64,000 nt of DNA, taken from positions 50,535 to 114,534 of the forward strand of contig NZ_CANLZU010000017.1 in assembly GCF_947495715.1 (NCBI RefSeq), written 5' to 3'. This DNA comes from an uncultured Oceanisphaera sp. (GTDB lineage Bacteria; Pseudomonadota; Gammaproteobacteria; Enterobacterales; Aeromonadaceae). The notes below the pieces were generated by a model, which saw only the letters and a program-made list of their open reading frames with translations, was not told where the DNA came from and did no database searches. The position numbers and the translations under genes are program-made. Positions 9,761 through 18,168 of the stretch are shown here, piece by piece. The first letter of the stretch is position 1. Each line of letters begins with the position of its first letter.

Positions 9761-11119
9761 TTATCTGAGTACCAGATAAATTGAGGAGTTGCCGCGCTGT
9801 ATATTCAGCGCCAAGACTTCCGGCTTGTTCTGCACTATCTGGCGTAAATCATTCAGGTCTTTTACCCGCTGGCGATTGACGCCGATAATGATGTCACCTT
9901 TTTCCAGGCCGGACATGGCGGCGGGAGAGCGGGGGGTCACCTCGGTTACCTTGACGCCCTGTATCTTGTCTTCACCGCCGGTCTGGGCCAGCTCGGCACC
10001 TTCCAGCGATTCATTCAGGGTATTGGCCTGAATGTTCTCTTCGTCGGCCCGGGACAGGGTCACTTCGACCTGCTGTTCCTTGCCATCGCGAAACAGCCCC
10101 AGGGTGACGGTTTTATCGGCACCCATGGTGGCCACCTTGGCGCGCAATTCGCCGAAGGAGCGAATGGGCTTGTCATCCAGACTGATGATGATATCACCGG
10201 CTTTCAGCCCGGCTTTGTCGGCCGAGGAGTTTTCCAGTACCTGACTGACAAAGGCGCCGTGCTGGCTGCGATAGCCGAAGGTACGCGCCAGCTCCGAGGT
10301 CAGTTCTCCCCCCATCACTCCCAGCACCCCGCGGCGGACCTCGCCGTATTCCAGGATTTGCTCGGCCAGGTTCTTGACCATGTTGGCGGGAATGGCGAAG
10401 CCGATGCCGATGTTACCGCCGCCCGGGCCGAGGATGGCGGTATTGATGCCGACCAGCTTGCCGTCCAGATCCAGCAGGGCACCGCCGGAGTTACCGGAGT
10501 TGATGGCGGCATCGGTCTGAATGAAGTTTTCAAGATTCTCCACGTTCAGGCCGGAACGACCCAGGGCGCTGATGATACCGGAAGTGACGGTCTGCCCCAG
10601 GCCGAAGGGATTGCCGATGGCGATGGCAAAGTCTCCGACCCTGAGCTGGTCGGAGTCGGCAAATTCGACTTCGACCAAATTTTTGGCCTCGACTTTCAGC
10701 AGCGCGATGTCGCTCTGTTTATCGGTGCCGATTAACTCGGCTTCGTATTCCTGGCCGTCAATCAGGGTGATGATGATTTTATCGGCGTCGTCGATCACGT
10801 GGTTATTGGTGATCACATAGCCTTTCTTCGCATCGATGATCACGCCCGAGCCCAGCGCCTGAAAGGGCCTTTCCTGCAATTGTTCGCCGGGAATATTGGG
10901 GCCGAAGAAAAAGCGAAAGGGCTCGGGCAGCGCCTGACGGCTGACCTTGCTGCCGGACACCGAAATATTGACCACGCCGGGGGTGACTTTTTCCAGCACC
11001 GGAGCCAGGCTGCGAATGTCGCTACCGGCACCGAATGGCAGGGCGGCGTGAGCCTGGGGCAGCATAGCCAGACCCAGGCTCAGAGCCAGGGCGGAGACCA
11101 GGGGGAGTCGACGTTTCAT
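9761..11119 (-). CDS. degQ: Periplasmic serine endoprotease DegQ (HtrA family)
   Basis: Periplasmic quality-control protease and chaperone. 452 residues with a Sec signal peptide (cleavage after PQAHA, about residue 25), trypsin-like domain with His107, Asp137 and Ser211 (NSGNSGGALL), and two PDZ domains (about 257-350 and 365-450). Length and synteny next to degS favour DegQ over DegP. The start at 11119 is backed by AGGAG eight bases upstream; an in-frame extension to 11167 would place the signal peptide internally. E. coli has zapG (yhcB) between degQ and zapE; here it is missing. Confidence 0.93.
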   Translation of the reverse strand: MKRRLPLVSALALSLGLAMLPQAHAALPFGAGSDIRSLAPVLEKVTPGVVNISVSGSKVSRQALPEPFRFFFGPNIPGEQLQERPFQALGSGVIIDAKKGYVITNNHVIDDADKIIITLIDGQEYEAELIGTDKQSDIALLKVEAKNLVEVEFADSDQLRVGDFAIAIGNPFGLGQTVTSGIISALGRSGLNVENLENFIQTDAAINSGNSGGALLDLDGKLVGINTAILGPGGGNIGIGFAIPANMVKNLAEQILEYGEVRRGVLGVMGGELTSELARTFGYRSQHGAFVSQVLENSSADKAGLKAGDIIISLDDKPIRSFGELRAKVATMGADKTVTLGLFRDGKEQQVEVTLSRADEENIQANTLNESLEGAELAQTGGEDKIQGVKVTEVTPRSPAAMSGLEKGDIIIGVNRQRVKDLNDLRQIVQNKPEVLALNIQRGNSSIYLVLR

Positions 11120-11333
11120 GCGGATGCTCCTAAATCGATGGATTCTTGAAGAAAAGAAAGAGTTCATTCTGACCCTCGTCGGGGAAAAAGAGTTCCGATA
11201 CGGCCTGCATTATTTATTGTGGTTTTTGCTGGCGAGATCAAGTCCCGGTAACCGGCAGCGCTTGCCCGGGCAGTGAAGAGGCATTTACACTGGCGGTCAT
11301 CATTCGTGTTTAGCCAAGTTGTTATATACCCTA

Positions 11334-12434
11334 ATGACCCCGAGTAAAAAATACCAGGCTGATCTCAGCCGTCACGACTTTGTCCACGATCCGGCTCAGG
11401 CCCTGGCGGTATCGCACCTGCAACGGCTGTTTGACGAGCTGATGGCACCCCCTACGGCCCAGCCGCGACTCAGCCTTTGGCAGAAGCTGACCGGTAACAA
11501 GCCGGAGCCGGTGAAGTCGATTCAGGGGCTTTACTTCTGGGGGGGAGTCGGTCGAGGCAAGACCTATCTGGTGGACACCTTCTACGACTGTCTGCCGTTC
11601 GATAACAAGCTCAGGGTCCATTTTCACCGCTTCATGGTGCGGGTGCATGACGAGCTGCAGAGCCTGAAGGGGCAGGCGGATCCGCTCAAGCTGGTGGCCG
11701 AGCGCCTGGCCGGTGAGGCCCGGGTGATCTGTTTCGACGAGTTTTTCGTGTCCGATATCACCGACGCCATGATACTGGGTACCCTGTTCCAGTACCTGTT
11801 CGGCCACGGGGTGATTCTGGTGGCGACCTCCAACATTCCTCCCGATGAGCTGTATCGCAACGGGCTGCAGCGGGCTCGTTTTCTGCCGGCCATCGCGCTT
11901 ATCAAGCAGCATTGCGAGGTGGTCAACGTCGACTCGGGGGTGGATTACCGACTGCGTACTCTGGAGCAGGCCGAAATCTATCATTCACCGCTCGATGCCG
12001 AGGCTAAAACCAACCTCGAACGGTATTTCGACAGCCTGACCAGTGTGCCCGGTACCCGGGGAGCCGAGATTGAAATCAACCATCGCCGGCTCAAGACCCT
12101 GGCCGAAGGCGATGGTGTGCTCCATATCGACTTTCAGCAGTTGTGTTGCACGGCGCGCTCCCAGCTCGATTATATCGAGCTGGCACGGTGCTATCATTCG
12201 GTGCTGCTGGCCAACGTGGTGCCCATGGGGCAGGACAGCGACGATGCGGCCCGCCGTTTTATCGCCATGGTGGATGAATTCTACGAGCGACACGTCAAGT
12301 TGATCATCTCGGCGGCGGTGCCGATGACCCAACTCTACGGTCGGGGGCGGCTCGATTTCGAGTTCAAGCGCTGCCTGTCGCGACTGACTGAAATGCAATC
12401 CCACGAATATCTTGCCAGAGAGCACCTTCCTTAG
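11334..12434 (+). CDS. zapE: Cell division ATPase ZapE (AFG1 family)
   Basis: AAA-type ATPase that acts at the Z-ring during constriction, especially under low oxygen or heat in E. coli. Walker A is GGVGRGKT (70-77) and Walker B is VICFDEFFV (about 131-139); 366 residues compare with about 375. The ATG at 11334 gives a family-like N-terminus, but its upstream sequence has no good Shine-Dalgarno, and an in-frame TTG at 11319 is possible. Divergent from degQ; the 214-base gap contains no gene. Confidence 0.93.
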   Translation: MTPSKKYQADLSRHDFVHDPAQALAVSHLQRLFDELMAPPTAQPRLSLWQKLTGNKPEPVKSIQGLYFWGGVGRGKTYLVDTFYDCLPFDNKLRVHFHRFMVRVHDELQSLKGQADPLKLVAERLAGEARVICFDEFFVSDITDAMILGTLFQYLFGHGVILVATSNIPPDELYRNGLQRARFLPAIALIKQHCEVVNVDSGVDYRLRTLEQAEIYHSPLDAEAKTNLERYFDSLTSVPGTRGAEIEINHRRLKTLAEGDGVLHIDFQQLCCTARSQLDYIELARCYHSVLLANVVPMGQDSDDAARRFIAMVDEFYERHVKLIISAAVPMTQLYGRGRLDFEFKRCLSRLTEMQSHEYLAREHLP

Positions 12435-12442
12435 TCACAATA

Positions 12443-12482
12443 CCCGCCCCGGTATTCGGGCATGATGCCGGGAAGGGGCGGG
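12443..12482 (+). terminator. GC-rich stem-loop after zapE
   Basis: CCCGCCCC (12443-12450) pairs with GGGGCGGG (12475-12482), with inner CGG/CCG pairing, just after the zapE stop. The following T-rich run is short and interrupted (GATTAATTTTAA), so termination strength is uncertain. Confidence 0.5.
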
Positions 12483-12491
12483 CGGACCGAT

Positions 12492-12515
12492 TAATTTTAA
12501 TGGGCATTAAAATTA
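12492..12515. promoter_or_regulatory. Perfect AT-rich palindrome upstream of rplM
   Basis: Two perfect 11-base arms, TAATTTTAATG and CATTAAAATTA, flank a GG. It stands 28 bases upstream of the -10 hexamer at 12543, where an activator or repressor of the L13-S9 operon would bind. I do not recognise the regulator. Confidence 0.5.
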
Positions 12516-12542
12516 GCAGGTGATTTTTAAGGCAACTTTACC

Positions 12543-12548
12543 TATAAT
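12543..12548 (+). promoter_or_regulatory. -10 element of a probable rplM promoter
   Basis: A perfect TATAAT followed by CGCTCGG. The -35 region is poor. Transcription from about 12555 would give a leader of roughly 130 bases with a GCTGTC-GATAA-GACAGC hairpin (12569-12585). L13 represses its own operon through the mRNA leader in E. coli, so such a leader makes sense, but no similarity to the E. coli site was tested. Confidence 0.45.
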
Positions 12549-12634
12549 CGCTCGGCCCACGTTACACAGCTGTCGATAAGACAGCATCACTGTAAACAGA
12601 CTGGTGCTCGAAGGGGTACAGGTCTTGTCGTGTT

Positions 12635-12659
12635 TTGCGCATGTGCGCAAGTGTATAAT
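12635..12659 (+). promoter_or_regulatory. Palindrome plus second -10 element before rplM
   Basis: TTGCGCA-TG-TGCGCAA (12635-12650) is a perfect 7-base-arm palindrome placed directly before a perfect TATAAT (12654-12659). If the hexamer is a promoter, the palindrome fills its spacer and would be an ideal repressor site. The start would be about 20 bases before the rplM ATG. Confidence 0.4.
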
Positions 12660-12685
12660 TCATTTTAAGTAATTTGGGTTTATCC

Positions 12686-13114
12686 ATGAAAACTTTTGTT
12701 GCTAAGCCAGAAACCGTAAAGCGTGACTGGTATGTTGTTGATGCAGAGGGCAAAACTCTGGGTCGTTTGGCCACCGAGATTGCTCATCGCCTGCGCGGTA
12801 AGCACAAGCCGGAATTTACTCCGCACGTTGACTGTGGCGATTACATCGTCGTGATCAACGCCGAGAAAATTCAGGTAACCGGCAATAAAGCCGAAGGCAA
12901 AATCTACTACTCTCACTCCGGTTTTCCGGGTGGCATCAAGTCCATCAGCTTCGAGAAGCTGATTGTACGCAAGCCCGAGATGGTAATTGAGTCTGCCGTT
13001 CGCGGCATGCTGCCCCGTGGCCCCCTGGGTCGTGCTATGTTCCGCAAGATGAAAGTCTTTGTCGGCGGCCAGCACAACCACGCTGCGCAACAACCTCAAG
13101 TACTGGACATCTAA
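12686..13114 (+). CDS. rplM: 50S ribosomal protein L13
   Basis: Early-assembly protein of the large ribosomal subunit. 142 residues, the E. coli length, with the conserved N-terminus [20 protein letters not shown] and the [11 protein letters not shown] segment near 106-116. An in-frame ATG at 12674 is rejected because it adds MGLS to a strongly conserved N-terminus. Cotranscribed with rpsI 15 bases downstream. Confidence 0.98.
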   Translation: MKTFVAKPETVKRDWYVVDAEGKTLGRLATEIAHRLRGKHKPEFTPHVDCGDYIVVINAEKIQVTGNKAEGKIYYSHSGFPGGIKSISFEKLIVRKPEMVIESAVRGMLPRGPLGRAMFRKMKVFVGGQHNHAAQQPQVLDI

Positions 13115-13129
13115 GGCGGGATTAGGCAA

Positions 13130-13522
13130 ATGGCAGAAACTCAATACTACGGTACCGGTCGTCGCAAAAGCTCTACTGCACGTGTATTCGTGAAGCAGGG
13201 CAGCGGTAACATCGTTATCAACAAGCGCTCACTGGAACAGTACTTTGGCCGCGAGACCGCCCGCATGGTGGTACGTCAGCCGCTGGAACTGGTCGAGATG
13301 ACCGAAAACTTCGATCTGTACATCACCGTTTCCGGTGGTGGCATTTCCGGTCAGGCCGGCGCTATTCGTCACGGCATTACTCGTGCCCTGATGCAATACG
13401 ACGAAACCCTGCGCGGTTCGCTGCGCAAGGCTGGCTTCGTTACTCGTGACGCTCGTCGCGTTGAACGTAAGAAAGTCGGTCTGCATAAAGCACGTAAGCG
13501 CCCTCAGTTCTCCAAGCGTTAA
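13130..13522 (+). CDS. rpsI: 30S ribosomal protein S9
   Basis: 130-residue small-subunit protein whose basic C-terminal tail reaches the P-site tRNA. The [15 protein letters not shown] start, the [15 protein letters not shown] core and the terminal [17 protein letters not shown] are intact. Second gene of the rplM-rpsI operon, closed by a strong terminator. Confidence 0.98.
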   Translation: MAETQYYGTGRRKSSTARVFVKQGSGNIVINKRSLEQYFGRETARMVVRQPLELVEMTENFDLYITVSGGGISGQAGAIRHGITRALMQYDETLRGSLRKAGFVTRDARRVERKKVGLHKARKRPQFSKR

Positions 13523-13543
13523 TTGGGATTGCGTTTTACATCA

Positions 13544-13571
13544 AAGCCCGGGTTTACCCGGGCTTTTTTTA
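13544..13571 (+). terminator. Rho-independent terminator of rplM-rpsI
   Basis: AAGCCCGGG, loop TTTA, CCCGGGCTT, then an uninterrupted T-tract. A textbook intrinsic terminator 21 bases after the rpsI stop. Confidence 0.95.
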
Positions 13572-13663
13572 TCTTTAAAGGAAATAGAACAGTTTCTCAG
13601 GCAATTCTTTGTTTTAAAACAGGTTTTGCTGCGAAATAATGTTTGTTGATATTTTACCCGTCC

Positions 13664-13692
13664 TTGTAAACGACCGCGATTTTCTTTAGAAT
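13664..13692 (+). promoter_or_regulatory. Sigma-70-type promoter of petABC
   Basis: TTGTAA, 17-base spacer, TAGAAT. Transcription would start near 13699 and give a leader of about 105 bases, which contains the inverted repeat TGTGACAA (13704-13711) / TTGTCACA (13736-13743). Confidence 0.6.
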
Positions 13693-13803
13693 TTCGGGGT
13701 TTTTGTGACAATTGAAACCATAATATCCGCCGCAGTTGTCACAGCCGTCTCGATGCATGGAACGAACAATAACGCGCGGAGACCAAAATGGGAGAGTTTT
13801 TGG

Positions 13804-14394
13804 ATGAGCAATGCGCCAGTTGATACCGGTCGCCGCAGATTTCTGACCTGGTCAACCACAGCAGTGGGTGGGGTTGGAGCTGCGTTTGCCGCTGTGCCTT
13901 TTATTACTTCATGGAATCCCAGCGCAAAAGCGAAAGCGGCAGGGGCCCCGGTGGAAGTAGATGTCAGTAAAATCGAACCCGGTCAGTTGATCCGGGTAGA
14001 GTGGCGGGGGAAACCCGTCTGGATAGTTCGCCGCCCCCAGGAAATCCTGGATGCCCTGCCGAAGCATGATGACCAGTTGCGTGATCCTGCTTCCGAGCAG
14101 CCGCAACAACCCGGCTATGCCCAGAATGGCTACCGCTCGATTAAACCCGAACTGTTTGTGGCGGTGGGGCTCTGCACCCATCTGGGCTGTTCACCTACCT
14201 ACCTGCCGGATTCTTTCGGCGAACAGGTTCAGGGTGTCAGTTCCGGTTTCTTCTGCCCCTGTCATGGCTCCAAGTTCGATATGGCCGGCCGCGTTTTTCA
14301 AAGCGTACCCGCTCCGCTGAACCTGGTGATCCCCCCTTATTACTATGTCAATGACGCCACCATTCTGGTTGGTGCCGACAAGGAAGGAGCCTAA
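13804..14394 (+). CDS. petA: Ubiquinol-cytochrome c reductase, Rieske iron-sulfur subunit
   Basis: [2Fe-2S] subunit of the bc1 complex, taking an electron from ubiquinol on the periplasmic side. 196 residues. A twin-arginine-type N-terminus (GRRRFL, 9-14) precedes one membrane anchor (about 17-38). Cluster ligands are C124-T-H126-L-G-C129 and C151-P-C-H154-G. The start at 13804 is chosen because the Tat motif must lie near the N-terminus; GGGAG lies about 10 bases upstream. First gene of petABC. Confidence 0.95.
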   Translation: MSNAPVDTGRRRFLTWSTTAVGGVGAAFAAVPFITSWNPSAKAKAAGAPVEVDVSKIEPGQLIRVEWRGKPVWIVRRPQEILDALPKHDDQLRDPASEQPQQPGYAQNGYRSIKPELFVAVGLCTHLGCSPTYLPDSFGEQVQGVSSGFFCPCHGSKFDMAGRVFQSVPAPLNLVIPPYYYVNDATILVGADKEGA

Positions 14395-14396
14395 TC

Positions 14397-15614
14397 ATGC
14401 TGGGTAAACTCGTAGCCTGGATCGATGAACGGATTCCGATGACGGCGACCTACAACAAGCACGTAGGTCAGTATCCGGCACCGAAAAACTTCAACTTCTG
14501 GTACTTCTTTGGCTCTCTGGCCATGCTGGTACTGGTCAACCAGATCCTGACCGGTATCTGGCTGACCATGAACTACAACCCGTCCGGCGAGGGCGCCTTC
14601 GCCTCTGTCGAATACATCATGCGTGATGTGGATTACGGCTGGTTGCTGCGCTACATGCACTCCACCGGGGCGTCCGCCTTCTTCGTGGTGGTGTATCTGC
14701 ACATGTTCCGTGGTTTGATCTACGGCTCTTATCAGAAGCCTCGTGAGCTGCTGTGGCTGTTCGGCATGCTGATTTTCCTGGTGCTGATGGCCGAGGCCTT
14801 CATGGGTTATCTGCTGCCCTGGGGTCAGATGTCCTACTGGGGTGCTCAGGTTATCATCTCGTTGTTCGGTGCCATTCCGGTCATCGGTGACGATCTGACC
14901 CTGTGGATTCGGGGTGATTACGTCATTTCCGGTGCCACCCTGAACCGCTTCTTTGCGCTGCACGTGATTGCCTTGCCGCTGGTACTGGTGATTCTGGTGT
15001 TCCTGCACATCGTTGCGCTGCACGAAGTGGGTTCCAACAACCCCGACGGCATCGACATCAAGAAAAACAAAGACGAAAACGGCTGGCCGAAAGACGCTAT
15101 TCCGTTCCACCCGTACTACACCGTCAAGGATGTGGTGGGCGTGGCAGGCTTCCTGTTCCTGTTTGCCTTCGTGATTTTCTTCATGCCTGAAGGTGGCGGT
15201 TACTTCCTGGAAGCGCCTAACTTCGAAGCGGCCAACGGTCTGAAGACCCCGGAGCATATTGCACCGGTATGGTACTTCACTCCCTTCTACGCCATTTTGC
15301 GCGCCGTACCCGACAAGTTGATCGGCGTTATCCTGATGGGTCTGTCGATTGCCGTGCTGTTCGTACTGCCCTGGCTGGATCGCTGCAAGGTGCGTTCATT
15401 CCGCTACCGCAGCAAGCTGCACCTGCTGAACATCATTCAGTTCGTGATCTGCTTCATCGTTCTGGGTGTGTTGGGGGCTCTGCCGTCTACCACGCTGCTG
15501 ACGCTGCTGGCCCAGATTTGTTCGTTTGGCTATTTCGCCTTCTTTGTACTGCTGTTCTTCTACAGCAAAAACGAGAAAACCAAGCCGCTGCCAGAGAGGG
15601 TCACATTCAAATGA
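14397..15614 (+). CDS. petB: Ubiquinol-cytochrome c reductase, cytochrome b subunit
   Basis: Eight-helix membrane subunit carrying the two b hemes and both quinone sites. 405 residues. The heme-ligand histidine region (RYMHSTGASAFFVVVYLHM, and HVIALPLVLVILVFLHIVALH), the PYYTVKD motif and the Qo-site PVWYF segment (PEHIAPVWYFTPFYA, the PEWY equivalent reading PVWY) are visible. Overlaps petC by the 4-base ATGA. Confidence 0.97.
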   Translation: MLGKLVAWIDERIPMTATYNKHVGQYPAPKNFNFWYFFGSLAMLVLVNQILTGIWLTMNYNPSGEGAFASVEYIMRDVDYGWLLRYMHSTGASAFFVVVYLHMFRGLIYGSYQKPRELLWLFGMLIFLVLMAEAFMGYLLPWGQMSYWGAQVIISLFGAIPVIGDDLTLWIRGDYVISGATLNRFFALHVIALPLVLVILVFLHIVALHEVGSNNPDGIDIKKNKDENGWPKDAIPFHPYYTVKDVVGVAGFLFLFAFVIFFMPEGGGYFLEAPNFEAANGLKTPEHIAPVWYFTPFYAILRAVPDKLIGVILMGLSIAVLFVLPWLDRCKVRSFRYRSKLHLLNIIQFVICFIVLGVLGALPSTTLLTLLAQICSFGYFAFFVLLFFYSKNEKTKPLPERVTFK

Positions 15615-16345
15615 AGAAGTTAATCATTGCTGTATTTGCCTTTTTGCCGGCACTGGCCATGGCCGCGGGTGGAAATGTTCATCTGGACAAGGCCGACTAT
15701 GATCTGAGCGACAAGGCATCACTGCAAAACGGTGCCAAGTTGTTCATGAACTATTGCTCCGGCTGTCACAGCACCCAGTATCAGCGTTATAACCGGGTGG
15801 CCGAGGATCTGGGTATTCCGGAAGAGATCATGCAGGCCAACCTGAATTTCACCGGTGTCGGTATCGGTGAACTGATGGAAAATGCCATACCCGAGAAAGA
15901 CGCGGCCAACTGGTTTGGCGCACCGCCGCCCGACCTGACTCTGGTCGCCCGGGTTCGTGGTGCCGACTGGCTGTATACCTATCTGCGTTCCTTCTACAAG
16001 GACGACAGCCGTCCGTTCGGGGTGAACAACCTGGTGTTCCCGTCCGTGGGCATGCCCCATGTTCTGGAGCCGCTGCAGGGTAGTGCCAATCTGAAAACCG
16101 AAATGCACACAGTGGACGGCCATGAGGTGGCAACACCCGTGGGTATCGAAAGTGAAGGTAACGGTGAGCTGACCCCCGGCGAGTACGACAATGCGGTACT
16201 GGATATTGTCAACTTCCTGGTCTATTCCGGTGAGCCGATGAAGCTGGAACGTCAGCGCCTGGGCTACTGGGTGCTGGGTTTCCTGGTTATCTTCTTCATC
16301 TTTGCCTACATGCTGAAGAAAGAATACTGGCGTGACGTACACTGA
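15611..16345 (+). CDS. petC: Ubiquinol-cytochrome c reductase, cytochrome c1 subunit
   Basis: Periplasmic c-type cytochrome of the bc1 complex, anchored by a C-terminal helix. 244 residues: Sec signal peptide (1-18), heme motif C49-S-G-C52-H53, a Met axial-ligand region FPSVGMPHVL, and a C-terminal anchor (about 215-236). The start ATG overlaps the petB stop; a longer in-frame reading extending back inside petB is rejected because it buries the signal peptide. Confidence 0.97.
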   Translation: MKKLIIAVFAFLPALAMAAGGNVHLDKADYDLSDKASLQNGAKLFMNYCSGCHSTQYQRYNRVAEDLGIPEEIMQANLNFTGVGIGELMENAIPEKDAANWFGAPPPDLTLVARVRGADWLYTYLRSFYKDDSRPFGVNNLVFPSVGMPHVLEPLQGSANLKTEMHTVDGHEVATPVGIESEGNGELTPGEYDNAVLDIVNFLVYSGEPMKLERQRLGYWVLGFLVIFFIFAYMLKKEYWRDVH

Positions 16346-16370
16346 TTAAGCGTCGTCTAAGCTAGGCAGG

Positions 16371-16407
16371 GGAACGGCAATGGGGCAATATGTTCCATTG
16401 CCGTTCC
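16371..16407 (+). terminator. Strong stem-loop between petC and sspA
   Basis: A perfect 13-bp stem (GGAACGGCAATGG with CCATTGCCGTTCC) around an 11-base loop, 25 bases after petC. The following TATTTATGATTTG is only partly T-rich, so it may be a terminator for petABC or an mRNA-stabilising/attenuating structure ahead of sspA. Confidence 0.6.
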
Positions 16408-16431
16408 TATTTATGATTTGCGGAGGATTCA

Positions 16432-17061
16432 ATGGCAGTTGCAGCTAATAAGCGTTCCATCATGACGCTGTTTTCAGGGGCTGAAGATATTTACAGCCAC
16501 CAAGTACGTATCGTCCTGGCAGAAAAAGGGGTGAGTGTCGAGATCAGCCATGTTGAACCTGACAACCTGCCCGAGGATATGCTGGAGCTGAACCCTTACG
16601 GCACTCTGCCGACCCTGGTCGACCGGGAGTTGGTGCTTTACGAATCTCATATCATCATGGAATATCTGGATGAGCGTTTTCCTCATCCGCCCCTGATGCC
16701 GGTATATCCGGTTGCTCGTGGCACCAGCCGCCTGATGATGCATCGTATACAGCAAGACTGGTACTCGCTGGTCAAGCGCATTCAGCGTAATGAAAAGGCG
16801 GACGATGCCCGTAAGGAACTGCGTGAAGCCCTGTTGGCCATCGCGCCGGTATTTGCCGAGTATCCCTACTTCATGAGCGAGGAGTTCAGCCTGGTAGATT
16901 GCTACATGGCTCCCCTGCTGTGGCGTTTGCCGTCTCTGGGTATCGAGCTGTCCGGTCGTGGCGCCAAAGAGCTGAAGGGTTACATGATCCGTCTGTTCGA
17001 GCGTGATTCCTTCCAGGCTTCGCTGACCGAAGACGAACGTGATATCGGCGGTAAGGTCTGA
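16432..17061 (+). CDS. sspA: Stringent starvation protein A
   Basis: RNA-polymerase-associated protein with a GST fold that lacks GST activity; in E. coli it lowers H-NS and supports stationary-phase acid tolerance and phage P1 late genes. 209 residues: thioredoxin-like half (about 10-85) and alpha-helical half with the conserved EEFSLVDCYMAPLLWRL segment. GGAGG stands five bases before the ATG. sspB starts 2 bases after the stop. Confidence 0.96.
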   Translation: MAVAANKRSIMTLFSGAEDIYSHQVRIVLAEKGVSVEISHVEPDNLPEDMLELNPYGTLPTLVDRELVLYESHIIMEYLDERFPHPPLMPVYPVARGTSRLMMHRIQQDWYSLVKRIQRNEKADDARKELREALLAIAPVFAEYPYFMSEEFSLVDCYMAPLLWRLPSLGIELSGRGAKELKGYMIRLFERDSFQASLTEDERDIGGKV

Positions 17062-17063
17062 GT

Positions 17064-17507
17064 ATGGATGAGATGACGCCCAGCCGGCCCTATTTGCTGC
17101 GCGCTTTCTATGACTGGCTGCTGGATAACGAACTGACGCCGCATCTGCTGGTCAATGCCGAAGTGGCTCACACCACGGTGCCGCACCAGTATGTGCAGGA
17201 CGGACAGATAGTGTTGAGTATCGCCCCTCAGGCGGTGGTCGGCCTGCACATGGACAACGACGCGGTCACCTTCAGTGCCCGTTTCGGCGGCTCGCCGTTC
17301 CAGGTATATGTGCCGATGGCGGCCGTGATGTCGATTCAGGCGCGGGAAAACGGTGCCGGCACCTTTTTCCCGCCGGAGCCGGCCTATGAAGCCTGGTTGG
17401 CTGCTGCCGACGAGGTAACGGCAGATGAAGCCGATACGCCACCGGCACCGGAGCCTGGTGCTTCTGCACCGAAGAAAGGCAAGCCCACCCTTCGGGTGAT
17501 TAAATAA
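17064..17507 (+). CDS. sspB: ClpXP adaptor SspB
   Basis: Adaptor that binds the ssrA tag of ribosome-rescued proteins and tethers them to ClpX. 147 residues: substrate-binding domain (about 8-112, RPYLLRAFYDWLLDNELTPHLLVNA), a flexible acidic linker, and the C-terminal ClpX-binding peptide with the LRVIK ending that is diagnostic of the family. Confidence 0.96.
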   Translation: MDEMTPSRPYLLRAFYDWLLDNELTPHLLVNAEVAHTTVPHQYVQDGQIVLSIAPQAVVGLHMDNDAVTFSARFGGSPFQVYVPMAAVMSIQARENGAGTFFPPEPAYEAWLAAADEVTADEADTPPAPEPGASAPKKGKPTLRVIK

Positions 17508-17537
17508 AAAAACGCAGCCAATTGGCTGCGTTTTTTT
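17508..17537. terminator. Bidirectional terminator after sspB
   Basis: Perfect palindrome CGCAGCCAATTGGCTGCG flanked by an A-tract and a T-tract. It can end sspAB transcripts on the plus strand and the converging lpoA-dolP transcripts on the minus strand. Confidence 0.92.
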
Positions 17538-17586
17538 ATGTCTGCGTGACAGGAAGAGGAGGCATCCTCTTCACTCCTCAGGTGGT

Positions 17587-18168
17587 CTAAGGCGCCGCCT
17601 GCACAAATTCGAACACGGTAATCACCCGTTTCACGCCGCTGATATTGCGGGTCAGCTGCACCGAGATGTCGGCTTCCTTCTGGGTAACCAGGCCGATCAG
17701 AAACACCTCGCCATTTTCGGTCACTACCTTGATTTTGGTACCGTCGATATTTTTTTCGGCCAGCAGGGTGCTTTTGACCTTGGAGGTCAGCCAGGTGTCC
17801 TGACTGCGGCCCGCCAGCTCGACCGGCTTGCCGATACGCACCTCGTTGAATACTTCGGCAACCCCGGGGACGCCCCGGACGATTTCTTCCGCCTGTTGAC
17901 GATAAGCTTCGGTTGGCGTCTGGCCGATCAGCAGTGCCTTGCCGTTGGTGGTGATCAGCGCGAGCCGGCTGTCATCCCACAAGGGTTTGGTGGCGCCGAG
18001 CCGGTGCAGGGCACGCATATCGATGGTCTGATCGCTGAGCTGCGTGCCCAGGGTTCGACGGTCGGTGGCGGAATTGACGCCGGTGCCGGCGCCGGCCAGC
18101 ATGACGCCGGCACAGCCTTGCAGCAGCAGCGTTGAAGCCAGTATCAGCGTATATCCTCGTTTCATCAT
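17587..18168 (-). CDS. dolP: BON-domain outer-membrane lipoprotein DolP
   Basis: Septal outer-membrane lipoprotein needed for envelope integrity (YraP/DolP in E. coli). 193 residues: lipoprotein signal with lipobox LLQGC (Cys about 19), then two BON domains (about 45-110 and 120-190). Two adjacent ATGs are possible (18168 and 18165); the second has better spacing from AGGAAG. Overlaps the diaA stop. Last gene of the leftward lpoA-yraN-diaA-dolP run. Confidence 0.94.
   Translation of the reverse strand: MMKRGYTLILASTLLLQGCAGVMLAGAGTGVNSATDRRTLGTQLSDQTIDMRALHRLGATKPLWDDSRLALITTNGKALLIGQTPTEAYRQQAEEIVRGVPGVAEVFNEVRIGKPVELAGRSQDTWLTSKVKSTLLAEKNIDGTKIKVVTENGEVFLIGLVTQKEADISVQLTRNISGVKRVITVFEFVQAAP

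Noticed and set aside
15269..15610. An in-frame upward extension of petC into petB
   Set aside because: It would bury the c1 signal peptide; the ATGA start at 15611 is normal for this operon.
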